58,554 bases of DNA from Pelagophyceae sp. CCMP2097 (lineage: Eukaryota; Sar; Pelagophyceae). Shown here in pieces: positions 29,198 to 39,228 of the stretch. The notes beneath the pieces were generated by a model, which searched no databases, was not told the origin of the DNA, and saw only the letters and a program-made list of their open reading frames with translations. The stretch is from NCBI GenBank assembly GCA_026770575.1, contig MU657251.1, positions 130,692 through 189,245 of the forward strand. The letters are read 5' to 3'. The position numbers and the translations under genes are program-made. Position 1 is the first letter of the stretch, and every line of letters starts with the position of its first letter.

Positions 29198-30835
29198 ATG
29201 GCGTGGCTGCGCGTGGCGCTCCTGCTTCTGGGCGCGGCGGCCGCCGCGCGCGACGCGGGCTGCGGCTACGCGCGGGGCCTCGAGGGCGAGCGCTGCGCGT
29301 GGATGCGCCTGGCCGGCGACGTCGACGTCCGCTGCCGCTTCTCGCTCCGCGTGGGCGTGTCGCCGACGAAGCGCGCGGCCGCGTCGCCGGCGCTTCGCTT
29401 TTCGTTTGGAAAGGACGAATCTTACGTCGTCGAGCCGCACACGCTCGCCGCGTCCAAGCTCTTCCTGGAGAGTGAGTCCCCTGGTCCGACTCGAGAAGCC
29501 CCAAAAGGGATCCGCCTCGCGCAGCCCCGTCCATCTGCACGCACGACGACGGCGGCGGCGCTTCGAACCAGACGGGCCGAGTCTCGCTCCTCCTCGTCGC
29601 AAGTGCGTCGCCGCTGCGACGAGCGACTTTCCCGGCCGACGGTGACTCGCGCAGACTCGCTGAGCTACCTCTTTCGACTGTGGCCGTACTTCGCCAACAA
29701 GGTCGTGTGGGCAAAGTCGGCGGGGCTCCCGCTCGCAGTCTGGTGCGCCGTCGTCGCACTCGCGCGAGCCACCCTCGCGAAAAGCGCCGCGCGGCCAGAG
29801 CGGCGCGTCGAGCGGCCGCGCAGGATCGGCGAGCTGCCGCCTCGAATCGCGCAGACGGTGAGCAAGGAGTGCGCGGCGTCGGTGGAGAAGCGTCGGTCGC
29901 CCTTGCCGGCGGACGGCGCGCGCTCGAAGCGGAAGAAGCAGTCGTTTTACGCGCCGCGCGGCGACGGCCCCACCGAGCTCAACTCGAACCACCATGTGAA
30001 GATGTTGTCGGCCTACGCCTTGCTGGGCAAGCGCGACGTCGACGGCTTGATCTTTGTCGACATGGATACGTACGTGGCCCGCGCCTCGTTTTCCGACCAA
30101 GGCAGCCTGCACCGCCTCCTCTCCGCGCACGCGGGCGGCGCCGTCGACGTCTTGTTCGAAAACGCGCGCGAGCCGCGCGCATTTTGGCACGTCCACGGCA
30201 ACGTCTACTACCTGCGCGATTCGCATCTCGCGCGAAAGTTTCTCTCCGAGTGGCTGACGTGGCGCTGCGGCTTCAAGGACCAGTACTCCCTCTGGCACGC
30301 CATCCTCTCCCTCGCCGGCGACGCAGGCTGCATGCCCTACCGCGGCGAGATCTTTAAGAGGCTGGACTACGAAAACGCTTCGAAAGTGAACAAAACGCTC
30401 GACCGATTCCCGCACCTCGAAATGTCGTGCAAGCAGAGGCAAGCGCGATGCCCGGACTTTCGCTTCTGCGGCGACGAGTACGATCTCTCAAAGGTCCGTC
30501 GCCTGCGCGCCCCGTGGCTGTGCGCGCGCGTCCCCGTGACTTTGCGTGCGCGTTTGCGAGTGCGCCCCCCACCAAAGGCAACCACAGCTCGTTTTCGGCC
30601 ACAAGAGCATCAACGGCCTCAACTCGCAGCGGCTCCCGTACCCGAGCGACGGCGCTGCCGCCCACCACCTCACGTGAGGCGACCGCCAAGCCGGGGCGAG
30701 AAGCGACGTGGCGCGCTCCAGGTTTGCTTGCCTCAAGTCCGCCCTAGGTTCCAAATACGAGCTGTCGACGACAGCGTCCCCGAACTCTTCCAGATGCTCA
30801 GCCTCGACAAAACGCCCGCGGACGTCTTTTTCTAA
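29198..30835 (+). CDS. Secretory-pathway glycosyltransferase-like protein, six exons
   Basis: Exons 29198-29471, 29525-29602, 29655-29742, 29824-30493, 30588-30673 and 30748-30835; all phases close. The start gives a signal or anchor peptide (MAWLRVALLLLGAAAAA). Then come THDDGGGASNQTGRVSLLLVA and ANSLSYLFRLWPYFANKVVW, followed by VDGLIFVDMDTYVA, whose DMD fits the DxD metal/nucleotide-sugar site of GT-A enzymes. Downstream are FWHVHGNVYYLRDS, WRCGFKDQYSLWHAIL and FGHKSINGL. Two N-glycosylation sequons (NQT, NAS) agree with a Golgi or ER location. The overall pattern resembles GMA12/MNN10-type transferases, but family and sugar remain unassigned. The intron at 29743-29823 is a stop-free multiple of three. 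Confidence 0.78.
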   Translation: MAWLRVALLLLGAAAAARDAGCGYARGLEGERCAWMRLAGDVDVRCRFSLRVGVSPTKRAAASPALRFSFGKDESYVVEPHTLAASKLFLESESPGPTREAPKGIRLAQPRPSARTTTAAALRTRRAESRSSSSQVRRRCDERLSRPTVTRADSLSYLFRLWPYFANKVVWAKSAGLPLAVWCAVVALARATLAKSAARPERRVERPRRIGELPPRIAQTVSKECAASVEKRRSPLPADGARSKRKKQSFYAPRGDGPTELNSNHHVKMLSAYALLGKRDVDGLIFVDMDTYVARASFSDQGSLHRLLSAHAGGAVDVLFENAREPRAFWHVHGNVYYLRDSHLARKFLSEWLTWRCGFKDQYSLWHAILSLAGDAGCMPYRGEIFKRLDYENASKVNKTLDRFPHLEMSCKQRQARCPDFRFCGDEYDLSKVRRLRAPWLCARVPVTLRARLRVRPPPKATTARFRPQEHQRPQLAAAPVPERRRCRPPPHVRRPPSRGEKRRGALQVCLPQVRPRFQIRAVDDSVPELFQMLSLDKTPADVFF

Positions 30836-31341
30836 CACGGAACTGCTTTAACTGCTTTTTGTGTGCCGTGCTCCTTCCTCAAGGTGCTCCCGGCCGGGGT
30901 GACGAGTCTTCGTCTCGCCGCAAATGAGCGCCAGAGACCGCGTGGGACTCTACGCAGGGCGGATCCTCGGTCGCGCGCGTGCAGCTCCGAGGCCGCCGTA
31001 TGGCGAGTTTCGACGCGGCTCCCCGCGAGCAACAAAAGTTATGTGTGTCCACGATGATTATGTTATATTTACAGTACGTGTAACCGCACCGCGTCGAGCA
31101 CAGCCCGCCGGCCCGTCGACGACGGGGGTCGCCGCATTGTGAATCACTGCTTTCGCGACGCGTCACTCACGTCGGACTCACGTCGGACGGACACGCACTC
31201 ACGTCGGGCCATGGTGTATTCGTATGCGCGCGATGCCAGGGGCTCAGGCGTGCTCCATCAGGTTGATGTTTTGCGTGCTGTGCGGGGGCCGCGTGGCGCG
31301 CCGCGTGGGTCGGTCCGGCGAAATTGTTGGGACGCGGCGGC
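30836..31341. other. Convergent intergenic region with short ACTCACGTCGG repeats
   Basis: Holds the 3' ends of the glycosyltransferase and ACT genes. Three imperfect copies of ACTCACGTCGG occur between about 31165 and 31207. No gene is supported. Confidence 0.5.
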
Positions 31342-32331
31342 TTACGACTTGTCGAAGATGAGTTCGACGCCCTCGTTGGCGGCGACGACGCCCTGGAGCT
31401 GCTGCGCGATGGCGGCGGCGTTGTTCTTCGTGATGACGACGACAGCGTCCATCCGGAACCGCACGACGTGGTCCTTGACGTACGTCTGCGTCTCCATCTT
31501 CGGGATGAGACAGCCTTGGGCCGACATGAACTCCTACAAAGGGCGTCGGCGCGGGCGAACAAGCGCAGAAAGGACGCACGGTGATGGCGAGAATGATGCC
31601 CGGCTTTTGCCTACGGGGACGACGGCGTCGTCGGCTTTCCGGCGGCGAATTGGCCTTTGGCGCCGGTTCGCGCGAGCATTCGACGACGAGGCGGCGCTCC
31701 TCCTTGACGGGCTGCGGGAGGATCTTCTCGCGCTCGGCGACGCTGAGCTTGGTGATGGAGCACGGGTCCCCGCCCATGGCGGCTTCAATCTCCTTCTTCA
31801 ACGCAGACGCGTCGCCCGAATCGGGTGTCCAGATCGTCATCATCATCGAGTACTCGCCGCCGAGCACCTGCTCACCACGCGTGACGCGCCCGAGACGCAG
31901 ACGCCCGCCCGGCCGCGCCCGTCGGCCACTTTGAGACGCACAATCTTCTGCGTCGCGGCGATGGACGCGCCGTGCCTGCGCCGCGGCGAGTGCGGCGCCA
32001 CGGCGATTGCGGCGTTGCGCGGGCGCCCCGCAAAAATGCGGCGCGGGGGGGCCGCGCGAGGCGGCCGCCGTCGCGCACGCGCACCCAGCGACGATCTTCG
32101 AAATGTCCTTCATGATGCCCGCGCGGTGCGCGCCCGAGCTCTTCAGGAAGAGTTGCGGCGCCTAGCGAGGGGCGCCGCGTCCGCGCCGCCGCGCCGCGAA
32201 ACCCACGGCTCGGAAAGACAAAGGCAATGCCGAGTCCGCACCGCGCCCTCGGGCATCGGCACCATGGTGGCGACGAACGCCCGCGACGCCGAAGCGCCGA
32301 CCCTGCGCGCGGCACGGCGGGCGAGCAGCAT
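31342..32331 (-). CDS. Mitochondrial double-ACT-domain protein
   Basis: Start MLLARRAARRVGASASRAF is a typical mitochondrial presequence. Exons 32331-32242 and 32161-32085 are phase-checked, as are the last two borders (31580 and 31533-31342). ACT 1 reads SSGAHRAGIMKDISKIVAGH, then IAATQKIVRLKVADG, then GGEYSMMMTIWTP. ACT 2 reads QKPGIILAITEFMSAQGC and ends FRMDAVVVITKN...GVELIFDKS. Two tandem ACT domains without a catalytic domain resemble GcvR/PurU-type regulatory proteins that bind amino acids or folates. A 35-nt intron and a GC-donor intron (VVECS to QKPGI) are needed in the middle and are less certain. Function beyond ligand-binding regulation is not inferable. Confidence 0.72.
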
Positions 32332-32663
32332 GACCGGAACTTGCGTCTCGCTCCCGAGCCGGCTCGTCGAGATGGCTCGTCGAATGAAAGATGTCTGACA
32401 AGGCCAGGATGGATTTGTTGACCGTGTCAACGATCGGAAGGCCGGGTTTTCCGGAATTTGGTGAGGGGGCGAGGAGTTCGAGGCGTGCGTCTCAGGGAGG
32501 CGCCGTCCTGCACGCTTCAGCACGGCGCCCAGCCTCGGAGAAGATAACTTGGAGAGATTTATTTACTAGCGTGCACTGGGCGGAGTGTGTAGTGACACAA
32601 CTACGACAAACTGGGAGGTAAGCATCTGCGTTCGGGGCTGTCGAGATGACAAAACTTGAGGCT
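32332..32663. other. Spacer between ACT gene and helicase 3' end
   Basis: No supported gene. Presumably the promoter of the ACT gene and the 3' UTR of the helicase. Confidence 0.45.
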
Positions 32664-35454
32664 CTAATACCCACCCCCGCCGCCACCGCCGCGGTACCCG
32701 CCACCTCCGCCGCCGCTTCTGCTGCCGCCGCCGCGGTCGCCGCCGCTGGATCGGCCGCCGTAGCCGCCCGAGCCGCCGCGGTCGCCGCCTCCTCGTCCGC
32801 CGCCGCCGCCGCGGCCGTCGTTTTGGCCTATCGGGATAGAGAGTTTTATAGGGATCCTGTCAGTTCCCGCATCCCCCATCGCCATCTCTCAGAACGCCCA
32901 CGGCCGCCGCCCGCATCGCGCCGACGAACAAATTCAAACTTCCAAACGTTGGACGCCGTTCGTTGCGGCCCTGGTAGCCCCCGCCGCTGGAGCTCCGGCC
33001 GCCGCCGCCGCGGCCGTCGGAATTGCCTATCGGGATACGGAGTTCTATCGGGATCCTGTCAGTATGCCCGCACCCCCCATCGCCCACGGCCGCCGCCCGC
33101 ATCGCGCGGGCGGCGCGCCGAGCTGTGAAGCCTTGAGGCTGCCCCCTCGCGCCATCCCGACGAACAAATTCAAACTTCCTAACGTTGGACGCCGGCCCGC
33201 ACGGCCTTGGTAGCCACCGCCGCCGCCCGAGCTTGGATTCCGGCCTTGATAGCCACCCGAGGACCGGCCGCCAGAGCGGCGGTCGTCGAACGAGGGCTCG
33301 AGCTCGGGGAGCGTGACGCACTCGGTGAACGTGAAGCGCTCAAAGTTCTGCGACGAGCAAAAGGCGAGCAGCGCGGCGGCCACGTCCGTCGGGAGGTCGA
33401 AGACGGCCGTCGTGGCGACCTTTGAGACGCGGACGGCGCCGACGCGGCGCGGCGAAGCGATGTCGCCTTCGGGGAGGCGCTCGAGCAGCTTGGTCACCGC
33501 GTAGACCACGTCCGTGCTGCGCAGGTCGCGCGGCGCCGTCATGACCATGGTCAGCACGCCGGACTCGCCGCTGAGGAGCGACCGCGCCGTGACGCTGTGC
33601 TTGCGCGAGATGGCGGCGAGGCACTTTGCCACGAGCTTGGCGGCGAGCGCCTCGTCGAGCACGGCGCCGGCGGAGCACTCCTTGGCCAGGAGCTGGGCGG
33701 CGACGGCCTCGAAGTACGGGAGCACGTCGGGCGCCACCTTCTTCAGCGCCAGCGTGGCGTCGTTGGCGGCGGCGGTCATGACGGCCGTCGGCGAAGGCGG
33801 GCCGACGCGCTCGAATTTCACGCCCGTCTGGCGCTCCAGCGACTTGAGCTCGTACTCGTCCTTGTCGTCGTAGAGGACGACGGCGGTGCCGTCGCGGCCC
33901 GCGCGGCCCGTGCGGCCAGACCGGTGCACGTAGCCCTCGGCGTCGCGTGGCGTGCGGTACTGCACGACGAGGTCCACGCCGCGGACGTCGATGCCGCGCG
34001 CGGCCACGTCCGTGGCCACGAGGACGTCGAAGCCGCCGCGGCGGAACTGGGCCAGCGTCGTCTCGCGCTGCGCCTGGCCGATGTCGCCGTGGAGCACCTG
34101 CGCCGAAAGCGCGGAGAAGGCGTTGCCGCCAGCGAGCTCGTCGCACTCCTTCTTCGTAGACGTGAAGACGATGACGCGGCCGCCGCCGGCGACGGCGTCG
34201 TCGTCGCCCTGGCCGCGGCGGCGCGAGACCTCGACCGTGATGATGTCCTCGAGGAGCGACGCGCGCGCCTCGTTGCTGCGCGGCACGAGCACCGCCTTGT
34301 GCGTCACCGTCGTCGCCGCCTGCTGGACGCCCGTGCCGACGACGTCGACGTAGACGGGGTTGTCGAGGTACTTTTGCGTGAGGCGCTTGACCCACGTCGG
34401 CGACGTGGCCGAGAAGAGCATAGTCTGCGGCCGGCGCACCGGCGCGGGAGCCGCCGGCTTGGCGCCGCCCTCGAAGAGCTCGGACGCAAAGTCGTCGGCC
34501 GAGGCCGGGCGCGGCGGCGGCGGGCGCGGCGTGGCGGCCGACGACGGCACGGGCGCGCCGATGCGGCGGCCCGCGGGCGCGTAGGAGAAGATGCGCTCGA
34601 CGTCGTCGGCGAAGCCCATGGAGAGCATCTCGTCGGCCTCGTCGAGGACCATGTGGTACGACTCGCTCAAGTCGAGGGTGCCGCGCTCCAAGTGGTCGAT
34701 CACACGGCCGACTGTGGCCACCAGCACGTCGATGCCGTCGCGGAGCGACCGCTCCTGCGGGATGTACGACACGCCGCCGTGGAAGCACGCCGTGGAGAGC
34801 TTGTGCACTGCGCAGAGGGTGTTGAGCTCCGTCTCGACCTGCTTGGCCAGCTCGCGCGTCGGGGCGAGGACGACCATCGCCGGGCCGCGGCCGCGCCGCC
34901 GCGAGTCGTAGTCGCCCGTGCGCGCGCGCTCGGCGAGCTTCTCGATGATGGGTAGGCCAAAGGCCAGCGTCTTGCCGGTACCCGTGCGCGACTTGCCGAG
35001 CAGGTCTCGGCCCTCGTAAGCGGCGTCGAACGACTCGGCCTGAATGTCCGTAAACTTCTTAATACCGCGCGCACTTAAAGCCTTGACCTGCGCCGGCGCG
35101 ATCGTCGCCTTGAGCGAAATAGACCACGGGTGCACACCGTCCGGCTCCTCGTCCGCGGCCGGCTCGGGCACGGCGAATTCGTCGTCAATCGTGAAAGCGG
35201 CCGCAGCCGCAGAGTCAGCGAACGCAGGCCTGCGAGTCATACGGTCAGCGAAAATGCCCCCGCGCAGGCGCCCCCTGCGATGCGACGACTCACGCGGCCA
35301 CCTCGTCGGTGCTCGTCTGCGTCGAGAGCGCGGCGCGCGCGAGGGTGTGGCGCTGCGCGACGGGCCGCGCGACCAGACCGGAGACGGAGCCCAGCCGCCG
35401 GAGGCCCGCGTTGAGCAGGCTCGCCCGGAGAACCATGAGGGCGTGGCGCGTCAT
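32664..35454 (-). CDS. DEAD-box helicase of the DDX21/RH3-RH53 group, predicted mitochondrial
   Basis: Exons 35454-35294, 35229-33203, 33026-32967 and 32827-32664. Exon 1 (MTRHALMVLRASLLNAGLRR ... AALSTQT) is an Arg/Ser/Ala-rich presequence, so mitochondrial (less likely plastid) import is predicted. Core motifs: FTDIQAESF (Q), SRTGTGKT (I), APTRELAKQ, LDEADEML (II), FSATSPTWV (III), HRSGRTGRAG (VI). A GUCT domain follows (helicase residues ending QNFERFTFTECVTLPELEP), as in DDX21 and plant RH3/RH53. The tail is Gly/Arg-rich, GGYQGR repeated. Introns in the tail are 33202-33027 (GTGCGG) and 32966-32828 (GC donor). Probably acts in organellar group II intron splicing or rRNA assembly, by analogy with plant RH53/PMH. 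Confidence 0.86.
32828..33202 (-). repeat. Tandemly duplicated intron-exon cassette in the helicase tail
   Basis: The intron 33202-33027 plus its exon resembles the intron 32966-32828 plus the start of the last exon. Shared blocks include GGCTACCA(A/G)GGCC, CGTCCAACGTT(A/T)GGAAG, TTTGAATTTGTTCGTCG and ATCCCGATAGGC. Duplication added one GRN/QNDGRGGGG module. The second copy has lost the GT donor and now reads C|GCAACG. Confidence 0.8.
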
Positions 35455-35983
35455 ATACTCGTCGCGCCCGGGTCACCAGAGAGGCTTCTGTGGTCCTGCG
35501 GGGCCGACGGGGCCGCGAGGAGCGTAGAGGTCCGGAAAGGTGCGCTGACGATCACGGGTCCGGGCGTCGCGCGAGTCTCTTTTCCGATGGCTGCGTCGAG
35601 GAGTTGGAACAAAAGTGGCGATGGAAATGTCGACACGTAATTGCGACCGAACTTCAACTTTCTATCGCGGGAACCGCTCGAGAAGCCGCGGAGCCGAGAC
35701 AGGCGCGCGCGCCGCCCGCTGCGAACGAGCCCGTGCGACGCGGGAGACGCCCTTTTTAATTTTTACAAAATATTTTTTTCTTCGCGCATCTATCAAGATA
35801 CCGCGCTTCGCAGGCGGTGCCGATCGTCTTCAGCGCGGGGTCCCGCTTTCCCATCCCGCTGGGGGTTCGAAATCCCGCTCGTAGTTTTGGCGATATCCCG
35901 GCGACGCGACAGGTGGAGCGTTTGTGAGAGGCGCTCGCTTTTTGTGGATCCGCGCACGGCACGCAGGGCGCGGCACCGGCGAC
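35455..35983. other. Divergent spacer, helicase / epsilon-COP
   Basis: Holds two promoters. A T-rich patch lies at 35752-35780. GGGGGTTCGAAATCCCGC near 35865 resembles a tRNA T arm, but no acceptor or D arm can be paired with it. Confidence 0.45.
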
Positions 35984-37226
35984 ATGGACCCCGATGAGCT
36001 CTACACGCTGCGCAACAGATTTTGGCTCGGCAACTTCCAAATGGCCATTGCCGAGGGCAACAACCTCACGCGATTGCCGGCACGCCCGCGGCGTCTCGGA
36101 ATTCGAGGGTCGGCCCGACGAACGTTCCTTCGCTCCCCGCCCGGCGCCGGCGGCACACCATCGTGCCAGTCGACGTCGTGCGGCGGCATTTCGAGAGCCC
36201 CCCGAGACGGCCCCCGTTCGAAATGGCAGAGCCGCCGAGGCTCTGCCATCCGTGGCCGCACCGTTGCGGTCGGCGACGCGTTTCCTTCCTGTGGTGGCTT
36301 GTGCGTTCGCAGCGACCCCGGGCGTTTCCAACGAGGGGGAAAGGACGACGGGCGAGAGCGCGGCGGTCCTTTGCCGCGGGACTTTGGGGGCGGTGGTGCG
36401 GCGCGCTTTTGCGGACTGTGCGTCGCAGGCCGCTTTGATGGTCGAGCGCGACGAGTTTGTGTACCGGTGCTACATTGGCCTCGGGCAGTACAACCTCGTG
36501 CTGTCGCAGATCAAGGACGACGCGGCGCTGCCGCTGCGCGCGGTCAAGCTGCTGGCCAAGTACATGTCAAGCCCCGAGGCTTCGAAGGATACTGTGCTGG
36601 CGCAGCTCGTGGAGTGGAGCAAGGACTCTTCTTCGGCGCAGAACCGCACGGTGCAGCTCGTCTCCGCGCTCGTCTACGAGAAGGAGGACATGATGAACGA
36701 GGCTTTCGGGGCCATCCACGCGCGCGCGACGATGGAGCACGTGGCGCTCTACGCGCAGTTTTGTCTGAAGATCAACCGGCCCGACGTGGCGGAGAAGCAG
36801 CTGAAAAAGCTCATGGAACAGGACGAGGACGCCACGCTGACGCAGCTCGTCTCGGCGTGGGTCAACCTTGCTTTGGGCGGCACGAAGCTGGCCGACGCCG
36901 CCTACGCCTACGAGGAGCTGATCGACAAGTTCGAGCCTTCGTTGTCGCTCCTCAACGGCCTCGCCTGCTGCAAGCTGCACGCGCACAAGTGGGCCGAGGC
37001 CGAGGCGCACCTGCTGCAGGCGCTGGGCAAGGGCCAGAACGACGCCGACACGCTGATCAATCTCATCACGTGCTCGCACCACGCGGGCAAGTCTGCGGAC
37101 GTCGTTTCTCGCTACGCGTCCCAGCTCTTCGACGCTCACCCGGACCACCCCTACGTCGTCAAGATGAAGCGCGCAGAGGCCCAGTTCGACCGCGTCGCAT
37201 CGACGATGGCAGTCGACGTCAAGTGA
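35984..37226 (+). CDS. COPE: Coatomer subunit epsilon (epsilon-COP)
   Basis: Exon 1 35984-36079 (MDPDELYTLRNRFWLGNFQM ...) and exon 2 36429-37226, giving about 298 aa, close to human COPE (308). The DEL(Y/F)xxxNxFxxGNxQ N-terminus, DEDATLTQLVSAWVNLALGG, LLNGLACCKL and DTLINLI are hallmarks of this TPR solenoid subunit of the COPI coat, which drives Golgi-to-ER transport. The 349-nt intron is the longest in the window. Frame closure favours a GC donor (CCG|GCACGC) with acceptor GTCGCAG. It contains a perfect 11-bp hairpin. Confidence 0.9.
36223..36249 (+). repeat. Perfect 11-bp hairpin in the epsilon-COP intron
   Basis: ATGGCAGAGCC, a five-base loop GCCGA, then GGCTCTGCCAT. It lies mid-intron, away from splice sites, and could shorten the effective distance between them or mark a small inserted element. 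Confidence 0.75.
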
Positions 37227-37413
37227 GGCGCCGGCGCCGAGACCCGCGCCCAGACCCAACCGAAGTCGCAAGCAGCGGTGTGGCCATCACAGGAGGACGA
37301 CCCGGCGCGCCGGAGAAACCTCGCATCCTAAAATCTTCATCGTACTTTGTAGCCCGGCCTCGGGGGAGGGCCCGCGCAGTGCCGCTCGCGCAGAGTCGTC
37401 GTGGGGTTAAAAC

Positions 37414-39012
37414 TTAGACGTCCTCCTTCCGCCGCTTTGCTTCGCTCGGGGCGGTCGCCGGGCTCGCAGGGGCGGCGTCGGCCGCGAGCCGAAAGGCCGC
37501 AGTGTGCTCCGCGAGGGCCGCCTCGAGGGCGTCGGCGCTCTGTTCTGGCCGGACTTGGAGGCCCGCTGCGTCGAGGTGCTCCGCGAGCGCGCCCGTGTCT
37601 CCGAGGAAGCCGGAGAAGGCGTCTGATGGCACGACGAGCGCTTCTTCCGAATGATAATGCCTCGCGGCGTCGAACGACGCGGCGGCGCGCGGCGCGGCAC
37701 GCTGCACCATCTCGCGCTCAAAAGTGCGCAGCCGCGTCGAAACGCCCGCCGCGCGCTTGGTGTAGCACTTGGCGAACAGCACGGCATCCGCCAGCGCCTG
37801 GTTCGCGCCCTGGCCTAGGCCGCGGCGTGTGGGCGCAGAGTCGACGGCCGACGCGGCACATAGAAAGCGCACCTTTGAAGCACGTCATCGGATGGCAGGC
37901 GTCCCCGAGCACGGTCACGCGCGACGCCTTTGCGCGTTTTGGCAACGGCATGGCCGACCGGTCGTAGAGGGGCGTGGCCCAGACGTCCTCCGTCGCCGAA
38001 ATGACCGCTTCGACGACGCGGCCCAAAGCGCCGTCGGCGTCGGCGCCGCGGTGCGGCACGAGCGTCAGCGCATGCGCCAGCAGCCGCGCCTTGGCGCCAG
38101 TGCCTAGAACGCGCCTCGCTCGACCGCCGCCTCGCGCGCCTCGACAACGCGCGCTCCTCGACAACAGCCTCGACAACATACGCTGCGCTCCTTTCGGGAC
38201 CGGGCTTTGCACAAAGGCAACTCGCCGTGGTTCGAGAGTAGGGCGGCGGCGTCGTCGGCGTCGCCTTCGATCTTGAAGCTGAATTGCCACATGGTCATGT
38301 CCGCCGCAAAGGGCATGGTGAAGAGGCGCGCGCTGCCGGTCAACATATAGAACCCCCGGTCCTCGACGAGCGAGTGGCGGTGCGCCGAGATGCCCACGAC
38401 GACGCCGACGCCGAGCCAGCGCAGGTCCTGCGTCGCCTCGCCGCTGGATTGCAGCGCCGCGTCGCGCTGAAGCCGCACCAACGACCGGATGCCGTCTGCG
38501 CCGACGAGCGCATTACATTCGCATTGAACACCGCCCGCAAACGTCGCGACGACGCCCGCGTCTGACTCTTCGTAGGACTCGAGCGGCGAATTCCAGCGCA
38601 CTTTGACGTCGAGCGCCTCGAGTGCGTCGAGGAGCACGCGCCGCAGCTGCTGCCGCTGCACGCGGAGCGAGCCCGTGCGGCCGGTGTGCCTCTTCTTCTC
38701 CGGGGAATCGTTTGCGGGCGCATCGCCGCGGAGAGCGCGGCCGTAGTAGCCTCGGACGCGGCCGGTGCCGTCGAAGATGAAGTGCGACTTTGAGACGCAG
38801 CTCAGCGCGCGGCACGCGTCGAGGACGCCCAACTGACCCAGCGGCCCCTTGTCGTCGGCGGAGAGCGTCATGCCGTAGCCGTTGCGGCGATCGCCAAAGG
38901 ACGCGTCGCGCTCGAAGACTTGGCATGCGACGCCGGCGCGTCGCAGGGCGAGGGCGCAGGCGAGGCCACCGACGCCGCCGCCGACGATGCAAACATCCGT
39001 CTGCGCCGCCAT
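37414..39012 (-). CDS. FAD-dependent monooxygenase (PHBH fold)
   Basis: Start MAAQTDVCIVGGGVGGLACA gives the Rossmann GxGxxG. The chain continues RRAGVACQVFERD (FAD ribose contact). NALVGADGIRSLVR is the DG motif and VTVLGDACHPM ... FKGQGANQALADA the GD motif. Exon 1 runs from 39012 to about 38210, exon 2 from about 38102 to 37873, exon 3 37814-37414. The 58-nt intron 2 (GTGCGC...CTAG) closes in phase; the first junction was not resolved. The group includes salicylate hydroxylase, kynurenine 3-monooxygenase and zeaxanthin epoxidase relatives. No specific substrate can be named. The C-terminus ends KRRKEDV. The gene converges on epsilon-COP and diverges from the 39229 gene. Confidence 0.82.
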
Positions 39013-39228
39013 GGAAGAAAGCCCGCCGCGCGGCCCGAATGGGGCCACCTTCCTCGAGAGGAACAAAACGCGCGTCGCAGGCGTCCCACGACTCCACGAG
39101 GACCTTGTCCTTCCGCGACTTGTCGCTGAAAGCTTTTAGGATCTCTTCAAATCCTGAAAACGCCGCTATTCACGTCGAGCGCGAGGGAGGGCGGCCGCGC
39201 GGACCGCCCGTCGGGCGCGGCGGTCCCC

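Noticed and set aside
35840..35890. tRNA T-arm-like GGGGGTTCGAAATCCCGC
   Set aside because: No acceptor, D or anticodon arm can be paired with it on either strand.
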